This document shows positions 17,789 to 28,481 of a stretch of DNA of 64,000 nucleotides, in pieces. The position numbers and the translations under genes are program-made. A model generated the notes under the pieces. The model made no database searches and had not been told where the DNA came from. It was given only the letters and a program-made list of their open reading frames with translations. The stretch comes from Aggregatibacter segnis ATCC 33393 (GTDB lineage: Bacteria; Pseudomonadota; Gammaproteobacteria; Enterobacterales; Pasteurellaceae). Numbering within the stretch: the first letter of the stretch is position 1; each line of letters opens with the position of its first letter. Where the stretch lies: the NCBI RefSeq assembly GCF_000185305.1, contig NZ_GL622200.1, positions 761,252-825,251 of the forward strand, written 5' to 3'.

Positions 17789-19285
17789 ATGAGTAAAGAA
17801 ATTTTATTAGCGGCAGAAGCCGTATCCAATGAGAAATTGCTTCCGCGTGAAAAAATTTTTGAAGCGTTGGAAAGCGCTATTGCCCTTTCCACCAAAAAGA
17901 AATACGAATATGACGTTGATGTTCGTGTTGCGATTAATACTAAGACCGGTGAGTTTGACACATTCCGTCGTTGGTTAGTGGTGGAAGAAGTGAATAACCC
18001 GACAAAAGAAATCACCTTAGAAGCAGCTCGTTTTGAAGACCCTAATGCACAAATTGGTGATTATGTGGAAGATCAAATCGAATCTATCGCCTTTGACCGT
18101 ATTGCGATGCAAACTGCGCGTCAAGTGATTAGCACGAAAATTCGTGAAGCAGAACGCAGCAAAATCGTTGACCAATTCCGTTCGAAAGAAGGACAAATTA
18201 TTACGGCGACCGTGAAGAAAAGTAACCGCGATAGCGTCATTTTAGATGTGAATGGTGAAGACGGTAATAAAGCAGAAGCGGTGATGTTGCGTGAGGATAT
18301 GTTGCCACGTGAAAACTTCCGTCCAGGTGACCGTGTGCGCGGCGTGTTATATAAAGTGAGTCCGGAAAGCAAAGGCGCACAATTATTCGTGACGCGTGCT
18401 AAACCGGAAATGTTAATTGAATTATTCCGTTTGGAAGTGCCGGAAATTGGTGAAGAATTGATCGAAATTAGAAGTGCAGCACGCGATCCTGGTTCTCGCG
18501 CTAAAATTGCGGTGAAGAGCAATGATAAACGTATTGACCCTGTAGGTGCTTGCGTAGGGATGCGTGGTGCTCGTGTTCAAGCGATTACCAATGAATTAGG
18601 CGGTGAACGTGTTGATATCGTGCTTTGGGATGACAACCCGGCACAATTTGTGATCAATGCTATGGCTCCGGCAGATGTGAGTTCTATCGTGGTTGATGAA
18701 GATAAACATGCGATGGATATTGCGGTAGAAGAAGCTAACTTAGCGCAAGCCATTGGTCGTAATGGTCAAAACGTGCGTTTGGCAACTCAATTAACCGGTT
18801 GGGTGTTAAACGTCATGACTACCCAAGACTTAAATGCAAAACACCAAGCGGAAGACGACAAAGTATTGAACTTGTTCATTGATGCCTTGGAGATCGACGA
18901 GGAGTTTGCACAATTATTAATTGATGAAGGTTTCTCTACGTTAGAAGAATTGGCTTATGTTTCCGTGAGCGAATTAACCGCCATTGACGGTTTGGAAGAT
19001 GAAGATTTAGTAGAGGAATTGCAAACCCGCGCGAAAAATGCCATTACAGCGAAAGCATTGGCAGAAGAAGAAGCGTTGAAGAAAGCAAAAATTGAAGATC
19101 GTTTGTTGAATCTTGAAGGCATGAATCGTCACATCGCCTTTAAATTGGCAGAAAAACAAATCACGACCTTGGAAGATCTTGCTGAGCAAGGCGTTGATGA
19201 TTTAGCCGACATTGAAGGACTCAGTGCCGAACAAGCTGCAGATTTAATTATGGCAGCTCGAAACATTTGTTGGTTCACTGAGTAA
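17789..19285 (+). CDS. nusA: Transcription termination/antitermination factor NusA
   Basis: NusA binds RNA polymerase and controls pausing, termination and antitermination. The 498-residue form has an N-terminal polymerase-binding domain (1-130), an S1 domain (about 135-200), two KH domains (including [22 protein letters not shown] and [17 protein letters not shown]), and two C-terminal acidic repeats typical of gammaproteobacteria. NusA is known to feed back on its own operon in E. coli; the leader hairpins here fit that. Confidence 0.97.
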   Translation: MSKEILLAAEAVSNEKLLPREKIFEALESAIALSTKKKYEYDVDVRVAINTKTGEFDTFRRWLVVEEVNNPTKEITLEAARFEDPNAQIGDYVEDQIESIAFDRIAMQTARQVISTKIREAERSKIVDQFRSKEGQIITATVKKSNRDSVILDVNGEDGNKAEAVMLREDMLPRENFRPGDRVRGVLYKVSPESKGAQLFVTRAKPEMLIELFRLEVPEIGEELIEIRSAARDPGSRAKIAVKSNDKRIDPVGACVGMRGARVQAITNELGGERVDIVLWDDNPAQFVINAMAPADVSSIVVDEDKHAMDIAVEEANLAQAIGRNGQNVRLATQLTGWVLNVMTTQDLNAKHQAEDDKVLNLFIDALEIDEEFAQLLIDEGFSTLEELAYVSVSELTAIDGLEDEDLVEELQTRAKNAITAKALAEEEALKKAKIEDRLLNLEGMNRHIAFKLAEKQITTLEDLAEQGVDDLADIEGLSAEQAADLIMAARNICWFTE

Positions 19286-19300
19286 TGAAGGAGTGAAAAG

Positions 19301-21790
19301 ATGACAGAAGAATTAAAAAATGCCCCAAAGAAACTGAGCTTACAGCGTAGAACAAAAACGACCGTGAGCGGAACGAGCGCTTCTGGTAAGAGTAAAGAAG
19401 TGCAGGTTGAAGTACGTAAAAAACGTACAATTCCAACAGAAGCGGCACAAAGAGCTGAAGAGGCCGCAAAATTAAAAGCGAAACAAGAAGCTGAGCAAAA
19501 AGCGGCGGAAGAAAAAGCGCTAAGAGAAAAAGCCGCCAAAGAGAAAGCAGCGAAAGACAAAGAAGCCGCGGAAAAAGCGAAACAAGCTCAAAGTGCGGTT
19601 GAAAATAAACCTAAATCGGTTGATCCGGAAAAAGAAAAACGTAAAGCCGAAGAGGCGGAATTACGCCGTAAAGCGGAAGAGTTAGCCCGTCAAAAAGCGG
19701 AAGAACAAGCGCGTAAAGCGGCTGAGGAAGCGAAACGTTATGCTGAAGCTGATACGTCAAGCAATGAAAGCGCATCAGAAGATTATACCGATTACAATTT
19801 AAGCTCTCGTTATGCTTTAGAAGCAGAAGATGAAGAAGAACGTCGTAATGAAGGTCGCGGTCGCGGTAAAAATAAAGTGGCCAAAGCGAAAAAAGGCGGA
19901 CGTGATGACGAAAGCAATAAAAACGAGCGCGAGTCTAACCGCCGCAATCTAAAAGACGGTAAATTCGGTAAGGGTAAAAATGGTAAGAAAGGTGCAGCAT
20001 TACAACAAGCCTTTACAAAACCAGTTCAGGCTGTGAAAACGGATGTTGTCATTGGTGAAACCATTACCGTTGCAGAATTAGCAAATAAAATGGCGACCAA
20101 AGCGACCGAAATCATCAAAGCGATGATGAAAATGGGCGAAATGGTGACCATCAATCAAGTGCTTGACCAAGAAACGGCACAATTAGTGGCAGAAGAATTA
20201 GGTCACAAAGTCATTCTTCGTAACGAAAATGAACTTGAAGAAGAAGTATTAGGCGATCGTGATGTTAATGCTGAAAAAGTGACGCGTGCGCCGGTAGTAA
20301 CTATTATGGGCCACGTTGACCATGGTAAAACCTCATTACTTGACTACATTCGTAAAGCCAAAGTGGCAGCCGGCGAGGCGGGTGGTATTACTCAGCACAT
20401 CGGTGCATACCATGTAGAAATGGATGACGGTAAGATGATTACCTTCCTAGATACTCCGGGACACGCGGCATTTACCTCCATGCGTGCACGTGGTGCGAAA
20501 GCAACGGATATCGTCGTGCTTGTGGTTGCAGCAGATGATGGTGTGATGCCTCAAACCATTGAAGCGATCCAACACGCGAAAGCAGCCGGTGCGCCTTTAG
20601 TGGTTGCGGTGAATAAAATTGATAAACCGGAAGCCAACCCGGATCGCGTAGAACAAGAATTACTTCAACATGAAGTGATTTCTGAAAAATTCGGTGGTGA
20701 TGTGCAATTCGTCCCTGTTTCTGCGAAGAAAGGTACTGGTGTTGATGACTTATTAGATGCCATCTTACTTCAATCAGAAGTACTTGAATTAACGGCTGTA
20801 AAAGACGGCATGGCAAGTGGTGTAGTAATTGAATCTTACCTTGATAAAGGCCGCGGTCCGGTGGCAACCATTCTTGTTCAATCAGGTACTTTACGTAAAG
20901 GTGATATCGTACTTTGTGGTTTTGAATACGGTCGTGTTCGTGCAATGCGTGATGAAAACGGTAAAGAAATCGATGAAGCCGGTCCATCTATTCCAGTGGA
21001 AGTGTTAGGTCTTTCCGGTGTGCCTGCAGCGGGTGATGAAGCAACTGTCGTTCGTGATGAGAAAAAAGCACGTGAAGTGGCATTACACCGTCAAGGCAAA
21101 TTCCGTGAAGTGAAACTGGCTCGTCAGCAAAAAGCGAAACTCGAAAATATGTTTAGCAATATGACGGAAGGGGATGTCGCTGAACTGAATATCATTGTGA
21201 AAGCAGACGTACAAGGTTCTGTAGAAGCAATTATTCAATCGTTACAAGATCTTTCTACTGATGAAGTGAAAGTGAAAGTTGTCGGTTCCGGTGTAGGTGG
21301 TATTTCTGAAACTGACGCAACGTTAGCCGCAGCCTCCAACGCGATTATGGTCGGCTTTAACGTCCGTGCGGATGCATCAGCCCGCCGTATTATCGAAGCC
21401 GAAAATATCGACCTTCGTTATTACTCCATCATTTATGAACTCTTAAATGATGTGAAAGCAGCGATGAGCGGTATGTTACAACCTGAATTCAAACAAGAAA
21501 TCATCGGCTTGGCTGAAGTGCGTGATGTGTTTAAACATCCGAAATTCGGTGCGATTGCTGGTTGTATGGTGACTGAAGGTATTGTGAAACGTAACAACCC
21601 AATCCGCGTATTACGCGACAACGTGGTGATCTTCGAAGGTGAATTGGAATCTCTCCGTCGCTTCAAAGACGACGTATCTGAAGTTCGTAACGGTATGGAA
21701 TGTGGTATCGGCGTGAAGAACTACAATGACGTAAAAGTCGGCGACCAGATTGAGGTGTTCGAAGTCGTTGAGATTAAACGCTCGATTTAA
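19301..21790 (+). CDS. infB: Translation initiation factor IF-2
   Basis: IF-2 is the GTPase that brings initiator tRNA to the 30S subunit; the initiator tRNA itself is encoded at the head of this operon. The 829-residue protein has an IF2_N module, a highly charged Ala/Lys/Glu linker (about 45-160), a second IF2_N-type domain (about 250-300), and the G domain with GHVDHGKTS (about 337-345), DTPGH and NKID. Domains II-IV complete the C-terminus. An uptake sequence in the linker encodes QSAVEN, a place that tolerates insertion. Confidence 0.97.
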   Translation: MTEELKNAPKKLSLQRRTKTTVSGTSASGKSKEVQVEVRKKRTIPTEAAQRAEEAAKLKAKQEAEQKAAEEKALREKAAKEKAAKDKEAAEKAKQAQSAVENKPKSVDPEKEKRKAEEAELRRKAEELARQKAEEQARKAAEEAKRYAEADTSSNESASEDYTDYNLSSRYALEAEDEEERRNEGRGRGKNKVAKAKKGGRDDESNKNERESNRRNLKDGKFGKGKNGKKGAALQQAFTKPVQAVKTDVVIGETITVAELANKMATKATEIIKAMMKMGEMVTINQVLDQETAQLVAEELGHKVILRNENELEEEVLGDRDVNAEKVTRAPVVTIMGHVDHGKTSLLDYIRKAKVAAGEAGGITQHIGAYHVEMDDGKMITFLDTPGHAAFTSMRARGAKATDIVVLVVAADDGVMPQTIEAIQHAKAAGAPLVVAVNKIDKPEANPDRVEQELLQHEVISEKFGGDVQFVPVSAKKGTGVDDLLDAILLQSEVLELTAVKDGMASGVVIESYLDKGRGPVATILVQSGTLRKGDIVLCGFEYGRVRAMRDENGKEIDEAGPSIPVEVLGLSGVPAAGDEATVVRDEKKAREVALHRQGKFREVKLARQQKAKLENMFSNMTEGDVAELNIIVKADVQGSVEAIIQSLQDLSTDEVKVKVVGSGVGGISETDATLAAASNAIMVGFNVRADASARRIIEAENIDLRYYSIIYELLNDVKAAMSGMLQPEFKQEIIGLAEVRDVFKHPKFGAIAGCMVTEGIVKRNNPIRVLRDNVVIFEGELESLRRFKDDVSEVRNGMECGIGVKNYNDVKVGDQIEVFEVVEIKRSI

Positions 21791-21799
21791 TCTTAAAAG

Positions 21800-21829
21800 A
21801 AAGTGCGGTCAAATTTGACCGCACTTTTT
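21800..21829 (+). terminator. Palindromic uptake-sequence pair between infB and rbfA
   Basis: AAAGTGCGGTCAAA directly abuts its reverse complement and is followed by TT. It could terminate part of the operon's transcripts before rbfA. Confidence 0.55.
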
Positions 21830-21893
21830 GCCTTACTCTATGTGATATAACTTGCCCTTTATGGCAACATAAACGTTCCCAAGGGGAAAAATT

Positions 21894-21965
21894 ATGCCTA
21901 ACCGAAGGTGTTCTTACCTGCGGACAATTAAAGAGAAACAAAATGGCTCGAGAATTCAAACGTAG
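21894..21965 (+). CDS. Possible 23-codon leader ORF overlapping the rbfA start
   Basis: An ATG at 21894 has a strong ribosome site (AAGGGGA, about eight bases upstream) and opens a 23-codon frame that runs through the rbfA ATG (21943) and stops at 21963-21965. rbfA itself has only a weak AAGAGA site, so translation of this short frame may couple to, or interfere with, rbfA initiation. Seen in sequence only; peptide function unknown. Confidence 0.3.
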   Translation: MPNRRCSYLRTIKEKQNGSRIQT

Positions 21966-22329
21966 CGACCGTGTCGCACAAGAAATCCAAAAAGAAATCG
22001 CGGTGATTTTACAACGCGAAGTGAAAGATCCGCGTATTAGTATGGTGACGGTGTCCGACGTGGAAGTGTCTAGTGATTTAGCTTATGCAAAAGTTTTCGT
22101 CACCTTCTTATTTGATCATGATGAACAGGCGATTGCGCAGGGCATGAAAGGCTTGGAAAAAGCGGCGCCTTATATTCGCACGCTGTTAGGCAAAGCTATG
22201 CGTCTGCGTATCGTGCCGGAGATTCGTTTTATTTACGATCAATCTTTGGTGGAAGGTATGCGCATGTCTAACTTGGTGACCAATGTTGTGCGCGAAGATG
22301 AGAAAAAACACGTTGAGGACAAAGACTAA
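21943..22329 (+). CDS. rbfA: Ribosome-binding factor A
   Basis: RbfA is a KH-like 30S assembly and cold-adaptation factor. The 128-residue protein shows [25 protein letters not shown] (about 8-32), the VTVSDVEVS strand, and [12 protein letters not shown]. The stop codon overlaps the truB ATG by one base (TAATG), so the two are translationally coupled. The gap to infB contains an uptake-sequence palindrome and a candidate leader ORF. Confidence 0.96.
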   Translation: MAREFKRSDRVAQEIQKEIAVILQREVKDPRISMVTVSDVEVSSDLAYAKVFVTFLFDHDEQAIAQGMKGLEKAAPYIRTLLGKAMRLRIVPEIRFIYDQSLVEGMRMSNLVTNVVREDEKKHVEDKD

Positions 22330-23249
22330 TGTCCAAACCGCGTAAACGTGGGCGTGATATTCACGGCGTGTTTTTGTTGGATAAGCCGCAAGGTATGTCT
22401 TCCAACGACATCATGCAAAAAGTGAAACGCATTTTTCAGGCAAACAAAGCGGGGCATACCGGCGCGTTAGATCCGCTTGCCACCGGAATGTTGCCTATCT
22501 GTTTGGGCGAAGCCACCAAGTTTTCGCAGTTTTTGTTAGATGCCGATAAACATTATTTAGTCACGGCAAAACTAGGGGAACGTACTGATACATCCGATGC
22601 AGAAGGACAGATTGTTGAAACTCGTGAAGTAAAGGTTAAAACATCTGAAATTTTGACCGCACTTGAGCAATTCCGTGGGAATATTTTGCAAGTGCCAACC
22701 ATGTTTTCGGCGTTGAAGCATAATGGCAAACCGCTTTATGAATACGCCCGTCAAGGTATCACGGTGGAGCGGGAAGCGCGTCCCATTACGATCTTTGAAC
22801 TGAACTTCATCGAATACAATGCGCCTTATTTAACCCTAGAGGTGCATTGTTCCAAAGGTACTTACATTCGCACCTTGGTGGATGATTTAGGTGAGGTATT
22901 GGGCTGCGGCGCTCATGTAACGATGTTGCGTCGCACAGCAGTAGCGGATTACCCAACAGAAAAAATGCTAGATTGGCACGCTTTACAAAGCTTGGCAGAA
23001 CAGCAAGATTTAGCTTTATTAGATGCTTTATTATTGCCGATGGATACTGCCGTGGCAAAATTGCCGGCGTTAATCTTAAATGAAAGTCAAACACAAGGTA
23101 TCGGATTTGGTCAACGGATAAAATTCGATAACCCCAACAGGTTGCAAGGACAAGTGCGGTTGTTTTCTCATGAAAATCGCTTCCTTGGTGTGGCAGTGAT
23201 TGATGAAAATAACGTGATTCGTCCACAGCGATTAGTGGTATATGAATAG
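22329..23249 (+). CDS. truB: tRNA pseudouridine-55 synthase
   Basis: TruB converts U55 of the T-loop of tRNAs to pseudouridine. The 306-residue enzyme has [15 protein letters not shown] near the N-terminus, the catalytic Asp in [15 protein letters not shown] (about 43-57), and the [13 protein letters not shown] motif. It is the last gene of the operon and is closed by an inverted uptake-sequence terminator. Confidence 0.97.
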   Translation: MSKPRKRGRDIHGVFLLDKPQGMSSNDIMQKVKRIFQANKAGHTGALDPLATGMLPICLGEATKFSQFLLDADKHYLVTAKLGERTDTSDAEGQIVETREVKVKTSEILTALEQFRGNILQVPTMFSALKHNGKPLYEYARQGITVEREARPITIFELNFIEYNAPYLTLEVHCSKGTYIRTLVDDLGEVLGCGAHVTMLRRTAVADYPTEKMLDWHALQSLAEQQDLALLDALLLPMDTAVAKLPALILNESQTQGIGFGQRIKFDNPNRLQGQVRLFSHENRFLGVAVIDENNVIRPQRLVVYE

Positions 23250-23280
23250 AAAGTGCGGTGAAATTTCACCGCACTTTTTT
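23250..23280. terminator. Uptake-sequence palindrome terminator (truB/ligE)
   Basis: AAAGTGCGGTGAAA abuts its reverse complement and is followed by a T-run. It lies between convergent truB and ligE and can serve both. Confidence 0.8.
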
Positions 23281-23286
23281 TATGTT

Positions 23287-24117
23287 TTATGGTGCGCTTG
23301 GTTCTTCGATTTTTTTGCGCCAGTAAGTGGCAAATCTTGGTTTCCCCTTGTTGGTTAACCCGCGGTATTTATAGGTGATGCTTGAACCGATAGGTGGGGG
23401 ATTGATGCGATCAGCCAATTTGAACCCGGAACCAATTTTGAATTGCCCTCGGTGATTTTCGCAGGTAACCGATCCCATGACATTTTCAAATTGCCCTTTG
23501 CCGGTATGGTGGGCGATAACCGTGCATTCTTCATCAAGTGCGGTCTTTAATTTAAGAATTTGTGCGCTGCGTTTTCTTTCGTAGGGCGCATTGGGGTTAC
23601 GAATCACGATGCCTTCGCCTTTTTGCTGTTCTACTTGCTGTAGAAATTGTCGAATATGCTCCGGGCTTTCAATAGGAGTCTGTTCGATGATTTCAATGTA
23701 TTGAGAGGGATGTTTTGCTAAATAGGCTTTTAATGTTGCCAAACGGGCAAATAAATCCCCTTTAGCATCAGGCACATCAAAGATATATAGTTTTAATGTA
23801 TGCCAACCCTTATCTTGATAAGCGCGCACGATAGAAGAGATTTCTGCAAATTGATCACGTTGGCTAAATAATTCCCCATCAATGGCAAACGGCGGAAAAT
23901 TTTCTAGAAAATAAGCGGGTGGAGCCAGAGAAACGCCTCCTCGAGTAAAAAGCTGTTTGCCATCCCAATAGCCACGTACGCCATCCAATTTTTCACTCAT
24001 CACCCATCCGGTTACGTTTTGATCTTTATAGTTTTCTAACAACATCAAATCAGGTTTTTCGGCGTAACAAGACACGCTAAACAAGAGCAGACTAAAGCAA
24101 AGTTTGAAATAACGCAT
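23287..24117 (-). CDS. ligE: Periplasmic ATP-dependent DNA ligase (LigE type)
   Basis: The 276-residue protein has a signal peptide (about 1-19, ending SCYA) and a minimal ATP-dependent ligase core. The nucleotidyl-Lys motif I is in SEKLDGVRGYWDG (Lys about 43). Motif III is seen as FAIDGELF, motif IV as GEGIVIR and motif V as ILKLK. An OB-fold follows with YKYRGLT near the C-terminus. LigE enzymes of Haemophilus and Neisseria seal nicks and are exported, and the Haemophilus homologue belongs to the competence regulon. A perfect CRP-S site lies 70 bases upstream. This is not the replicative NAD+ ligase. Confidence 0.9.
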   Translation of the reverse strand: MRYFKLCFSLLLFSVSCYAEKPDLMLLENYKDQNVTGWVMSEKLDGVRGYWDGKQLFTRGGVSLAPPAYFLENFPPFAIDGELFSQRDQFAEISSIVRAYQDKGWHTLKLYIFDVPDAKGDLFARLATLKAYLAKHPSQYIEIIEQTPIESPEHIRQFLQQVEQQKGEGIVIRNPNAPYERKRSAQILKLKTALDEECTVIAHHTGKGQFENVMGSVTCENHRGQFKIGSGFKLADRINPPPIGSSITYKYRGLTNKGKPRFATYWRKKIEEPSAP

Positions 24118-24186
24118 AGAGGATTCCTTGAAATAAAAATCATCTTAAAACAAGGCATTGGAGCTGTAGAAAAAGGCTCATGATTT

Positions 24187-24202
24187 TGCGAGCATGATCG
24201 CA
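24187..24202 (-). promoter_or_regulatory. CRP-S (Sxy-dependent) competence site before ligE
   Basis: TGCGA-GCATGA-TCGCA is an exact match to the CRP-S core TGCGA-N6-TCGCA, with T-rich and A-rich flanks. It is centred about 77 bases before the ligE start codon. Confidence 0.8.
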
Positions 24203-24221
24203 ACTAAAAAATAAACGGACA

Positions 24222-24252
24222 TAAAAAATGCGCCTGAAGAAGGGCGCATTTT
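24222..24252 (-). terminator. Terminator of the wzx-elyC transcript
   Basis: On the minus strand AAAATGCGCC and GGCGCATTTT pair across a short loop and run into Ts, about 42 bases after elyC. Confidence 0.75.
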
Positions 24253-24293
24253 AACGTGGGGCTGATTGAAAGTGCGGTAAGAAAACAGATAGA

Positions 24294-25037
24294 TTATTTC
24301 TCTTTGAGATAGCCGATCCACTCTTTCAGTAATTGCATATTTTTTGCCATTGCACCTGCTTGAGGCACAAAGTGCATCATGTTTAATCCGTAAGAGTCAG
24401 GTGTAATGCCTTCGCCTACGCTTGCCGGCAAGACATCAAAGCCTTGCTGTTGAAACAAGAGTTTTGCCCGTTGCATATGCCATTCATTAGTCACCAGAAT
24501 GATTTTATGGATGCCTTCTTTTTCTAGTAATTGACGGGTGTATAAGGCATTTTCTTTGGTGGTTAAAGATTTTTCTTCTAGCCATTTCGTCGGTACATTA
24601 AAGAACGTCTGTAATTCTTCTGCAGAAACTTTGCCTTCTGAGGCTCCGGTTGGGCTGACACCGCTAATCAATAACGGCAGTTGCGTTTCTTTTTGTAAAT
24701 AAGCCGCGTAGCGCAAACGTTCTAGTTGTGTGGCAGAAGACGCAAGCGGTGCGTAGAGTTCTTTGCTATCACGCACGCCTCCCCCCAATAAAACGATCGC
24801 TTGAGCCTGTTTATAATCGTTTAAGGTTAAATGATCTTCGGTGACTAAGCTGTCTTTTAAGGTTTGTGCCGTGTAGGGAATGCTGACCAGATAGAGCAGC
24901 ACAATGCCGAAAAAAGCACAAAGGCGACTTAATGTTTTGCATTTAAAGAATGAAAATAAAAGAGAAAATAGCCATAAAATCAAAATATTAAATGGTGGTA
25001 GCATCATGGCTGTGATGAGTTTTTTGAGTTCAAACAT
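24294..25037 (-). CDS. elyC: ElyC/SanA/YdcF-family envelope protein (DUF218)
   Basis: The 247-residue protein has two N-terminal transmembrane segments (about 8-30 and 38-58) and a periplasmic DUF218 domain with AQAIVLLGGG, LLISG, and the conserved NEWHMQRAKLLF near residue 187. ElyC in E. coli influences undecaprenyl-phosphate use and peptidoglycan assembly. It lies directly downstream of a flippase and a pyruvyl-transferase-like gene on the same strand, which fits a role around lipid-carrier-linked glycans. Distinction among DUF218 paralogues rests on length and topology only. Confidence 0.75.
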   Translation of the reverse strand: MFELKKLITAMMLPPFNILILWLFSLLFSFFKCKTLSRLCAFFGIVLLYLVSIPYTAQTLKDSLVTEDHLTLNDYKQAQAIVLLGGGVRDSKELYAPLASSATQLERLRYAAYLQKETQLPLLISGVSPTGASEGKVSAEELQTFFNVPTKWLEEKSLTTKENALYTRQLLEKEGIHKIILVTNEWHMQRAKLLFQQQGFDVLPASVGEGITPDSYGLNMMHFVPQAGAMAKNMQLLKEWIGYLKEK

Positions 25038-25068
25038 GATTTCATTCCATTAATTAATACACAACATC

Positions 25069-26034
25069 TTATTTTTGTTGAGTATAAAACTCGACAAAAT
25101 CCAGTGGTTTTGTCCATAAATTGGCGTAGCCGGTGTTTTTGCCGTAAGAGTTATCGCAAACCATGTTCGGGATTTCCAATAAACAGGAAAAAATATGACC
25201 GTGCAGACGCGTCGTGGTGATGTTGTCATAGCTTAAAAACGTTTTGGCAACGCGTTTTATAATGCGTTTGGTGTATGCTTTCCAAAAGCGATGAACACTA
25301 TTTTTTAAGCCGGTTAACTGATGACGCTTGGCGAATTTAGCTAAACGCCAAGTAGCGGCTAAGACTAAATCATCTCGTTCGGACAACATATCTTCCCAGT
25401 CTTTAATATGACTTCCTACAGGGAGTTGTGCGGTAATATTTTTTTCGATATCACTGGCTTCGATGTCTTTACGCAGGAAATAGAGGGCGTTTCCGCTTTG
25501 TGTCTTTTTCGTCGGCAATGTCCCGTACAGTTCATGCGCCATGTCCGGTGATAAATACACGTTTGGTGAAAACTGTTCAAAAGTTTTTGCCGTTCTTTCG
25601 TCTCGTGCCAGTAAATGACAATCCGAATGTTGGGCAAAAAGTGCGGCGGATTTTTCTAACGTTTCTTGGCTTTTATAGAATAACGTTTGTGGCAACACAA
25701 TCACCCGATTGTTTGGAAAGGTTTGTACCACCGTTTCGCGAATTTTTTGGTGTTGCGGATAAAGGTCACCGAAATTCCCCCCGCCGTGGAGCAAAATTGT
25801 GGTGTTTGGGGTGATTTTTTGTTTCAGTTCTTCAATGTCCACATCAAATTCACTGCGTTTTAAGGTGACACGAATATTGTGATCCGTAAAAAACTGTTCT
25901 GTTCCGTGATAAATCAATAAATCGCCCACGTTTAAATGCAATGGATAATCAAGATAAAAAACATCGTTTTTATCTTGAATTAAATCTGCAATCGGAGCTA
26001 ACTTGTTTTTTAAATCAATGAGTTGTTGATTCAT
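25069..26034 (-). CDS. Polysaccharide pyruvyl transferase family protein
   Basis: The 321-residue cytosolic protein carries features of the pyruvyl-transferase (PF04230) family: YPLHLNVGDLLIYHGTEQF near residue 30, the glycine-rich LHGGGNFGDLYPQHQ (about 84-98), VIVLPQTLF, and the late TRLHGHIFSCLLEIP (about 278-292). Members add pyruvate ketals to sugars or act in related surface-polymer modification; the acceptor cannot be told. Its start overlaps the end of the flippase gene by four bases, so the two are translationally coupled. Confidence 0.8.
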   Translation of the reverse strand: MNQQLIDLKNKLAPIADLIQDKNDVFYLDYPLHLNVGDLLIYHGTEQFFTDHNIRVTLKRSEFDVDIEELKQKITPNTTILLHGGGNFGDLYPQHQKIRETVVQTFPNNRVIVLPQTLFYKSQETLEKSAALFAQHSDCHLLARDERTAKTFEQFSPNVYLSPDMAHELYGTLPTKKTQSGNALYFLRKDIEASDIEKNITAQLPVGSHIKDWEDMLSERDDLVLAATWRLAKFAKRHQLTGLKNSVHRFWKAYTKRIIKRVAKTFLSYDNITTTRLHGHIFSCLLEIPNMVCDNSYGKNTGYANLWTKPLDFVEFYTQQK

Positions 26035-27554
26035 CTTTTCACTCTTTTTCTTAAATAGCTAAATAAAAAGTCTTTTTCAGTTTTGTTTAATCCCACCATT
26101 AAGATGACTGAAATGAGTACGACTTCAAGAAGGAACGCTTCTCCTACAAATTCCAAGAATGAGTAGGTTCGCTGTGTGTCCGAGAAATAAATTAAGCCTA
26201 ATAATAAGGCGAAAACCAGGCTGATATTTGTTAAGTATGAGACAAATTCTTTGCGATTAAATTTAATTCTTTTGTTAATAAAGTAGAGACGATAAAGCTG
26301 CATCAAAAGTGCGGTGCAGAATTTTCCAATAAAGGCATAGACCGGATTGTAACCTAAAGTAAACAGATAATAGGCAAGCGGCACGGTGCAAAGATCGATA
26401 ATCGCCAAGATAACGTTGTATTGTTTAATGGTTTTAGAACCTATGGCTAACGCCGTCATCCAAAACGATCCCGCCATAGCACTGATGAGGGAGCAAACAA
26501 GCGTGGCTTGTACCAGTTTATCGGTGTACATCGGCACATTATCGCCCAACCAAAGGGTAAGTAAGGTGTGACTAAAATACAGCACCGGTGCAGATAAAAT
26601 CGCGATTAAATAAAAAGAATATTTTGAGGTGCCTAAGATCAACTTTTTATTTCGCTCATAGTCTTTTCCCGCATAGGATTGCACCAGTTGCGGGTTAAAC
26701 GCCACTTGGAAGTTGTTCACAAAACTATACACGGCGGTATCCACTTGAGTCGCAATACCGACCGCCGCATTTGCGGCAACGCCGAAGAACAGGTTGGTCA
26801 CCATATTCAACCCTTGCGTTGATCCTACATAAGCGAGTTGTCCCACCAGCATCCAGCCGGAAAAACTCATCATTTCTTTGGTGGTATGCAAATCTTTCTC
26901 AAAATGGAAACGGGTTTCCGTGTAGAAAGCCTTGCGTGTGAAACGAAAATAAAGGGTAAACACCAATAGGCTGACACACAACAACAAGAGGCTATAAGAA
27001 ATCAGTTTGTCGTAGTGTTCGATATGCATCAAAATAAAGATAGCGGTCAGTTTAAAGGCAGTTTCTGCCAATCCTAGCCAAGCATAGAAAGACATGCGTT
27101 CATGGGCAACAATCATGGCGTTAAAAGGCACTTTGATAATTTCAATCAAGGCAATGATCAAGGCAACCTGATAAACAATATTGGCCGCTTGCATACGTGC
27201 GGCAGGAATAATTAATTTATGGTTAAGGAACCACAGCCCAACAGTTTCTGCCAATAGCACCACAACCAACATAATCAATAAGTGATTGAGAATACTGATG
27301 TTAAACACTTTATTAATACGCTTGCTGTCGTTTGAGGCTTTTTCTACATTAATGAAGCGTTGTGTGGTGGCGGTCATGGTGCCATTAAAGAAAGAGAACA
27401 AAATCACCACGCCCATGACAATGTTGTAGATCCCGAAATCTTCCACGCCTAACACGCGCAACACCACGCGTGAGATATACAGCATCGCGCCCATGTTGAA
27501 GAGCATGCGGATATAAAGAAAGAGGGTGTTTTTAGCAATGGTTTTGTTGGACAT
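26031..27554 (-). CDS. Oligosaccharide flippase, Wzx/MATE-like
   Basis: The preferred start at 27554 (MSNKTIAKNTLFLYIRM) gives 507 residues with about 12-14 transmembrane segments and the polysaccharide-biosynthesis flippase pattern (LGVEDFGIYNIVMGVV, then TATTQRFINVEKAS). A longer in-frame start at 27638 adds an unlikely 28-residue leader. Such proteins flip lipid-linked glycans across the inner membrane. It leads a three-gene minus-strand unit with the pyruvyl-transferase-like protein and elyC, diverging from the glycosyltransferase unit. An uptake sequence lies in the coding region at about 26306. Confidence 0.85.
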   Translation of the reverse strand: MSNKTIAKNTLFLYIRMLFNMGAMLYISRVVLRVLGVEDFGIYNIVMGVVILFSFFNGTMTATTQRFINVEKASNDSKRINKVFNISILNHLLIMLVVVLLAETVGLWFLNHKLIIPAARMQAANIVYQVALIIALIEIIKVPFNAMIVAHERMSFYAWLGLAETAFKLTAIFILMHIEHYDKLISYSLLLLCVSLLVFTLYFRFTRKAFYTETRFHFEKDLHTTKEMMSFSGWMLVGQLAYVGSTQGLNMVTNLFFGVAANAAVGIATQVDTAVYSFVNNFQVAFNPQLVQSYAGKDYERNKKLILGTSKYSFYLIAILSAPVLYFSHTLLTLWLGDNVPMYTDKLVQATLVCSLISAMAGSFWMTALAIGSKTIKQYNVILAIIDLCTVPLAYYLFTLGYNPVYAFIGKFCTALLMQLYRLYFINKRIKFNRKEFVSYLTNISLVFALLLGLIYFSDTQRTYSFLEFVGEAFLLEVVLISVILMVGLNKTEKDFLFSYLRKRVKR

Positions 27555-27702
27555 CGGGAAAATCGAACTTGTGTTTTTACCGTAAAATAGGTGGGGGATT
27601 ATAGATTTCTTTAGTATAATCAGCAATCTTTTATGCAACTATTTCGGTTTCCCGCCAACTGATAGACAAACCAGCAGACAATCGATTTTATAGAGATTTT
27701 TT

Positions 27703-28473
27703 ATGAAGAAATATTTGATTTCGTTAGATAAGGATGTTCAGCGTCGCGAATTGTTCTTTTCTCAGCCTAACACGGCAGATTTTGAGGTGTTTTCCGCGAT
27801 TAACACCATGCAGAAAGAATGGGATGCGTTGGCCGAAGTGTTCAATCCGACAAAGTTTGAGCAACATTATGGGCGCAACGTCACAAAAGGTGAAATAGGC
27901 TGTACCTTGAGCCATCTTGAGGTTTATCGCCGAATCGTTGCCGATGAGCGTATTGCGGAAACGGATTATGCGTTGATATGTGAAGATGATGCGCTGTTTA
28001 ATGCCGATTTATCAGAAAAAACGACCGCACTTTTAACTCAACATTGCTCGGCAGATATTATTCTCATCGGGCAATCTAAAATCGCGACTTTTAATGACGT
28101 GGAATTGGAAATCAATTATCCGACAACATTTTCTTTTTTACGTCAAAAAGTGGCGGATGTGACGGTGGCATATCCGTATAAAAGTTATTTTGCCGGCACA
28201 GTGGCGTATCTCATTAAAAAGTCTGCAGCTCGTCGTTTTCTTGACGTGTTGATACAAGAAAAAGCTTTTTGGTTGGCAGATGATTTCCTGTTGTTTGAAA
28301 CGCAATTTCACCTAAATAACAAGGTGGTACGCCCGTTAATGGCTATTGAAAATCCAACCCTCATGAGCAATTTAGAGGCGATTCGCGGCTCTAAATCTAA
28401 TAATTTGGCAAAAAAATTATTGAAATACCCGTTAAAGAAACTGTTTGCAATTAAAAAGAATTTAGGAAAATAA
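27703..28473 (+). CDS. Glycosyltransferase family 25 (lipooligosaccharide type)
   Basis: The 256-residue protein starts [18 protein letters not shown], contains [17 protein letters not shown] (about 66-82) and the acidic CEDDA (about 95-99). These are hallmarks of GT25 enzymes such as Lex2B and LgtB-like galactosyl or glucosyl transferases of Haemophilus lipooligosaccharide. It acts in the cytosol at the inner membrane. The exact donor and acceptor are unknown. It opens a plus-strand glycan gene cluster. Confidence 0.85.
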   Translation: MKKYLISLDKDVQRRELFFSQPNTADFEVFSAINTMQKEWDALAEVFNPTKFEQHYGRNVTKGEIGCTLSHLEVYRRIVADERIAETDYALICEDDALFNADLSEKTTALLTQHCSADIILIGQSKIATFNDVELEINYPTTFSFLRQKVADVTVAYPYKSYFAGTVAYLIKKSAARRFLDVLIQEKAFWLADDFLLFETQFHLNNKVVRPLMAIENPTLMSNLEAIRGSKSNNLAKKLLKYPLKKLFAIKKNLGK

Positions 28474-28481
28474 CGAAAAAA

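Noticed and set aside
20472-20987. 171-codon open frame antisense to infB
   Set aside because: It lies wholly within a conserved GTPase gene, and its His/Leu/Arg-rich product is typical of the complement of biased coding sequence.
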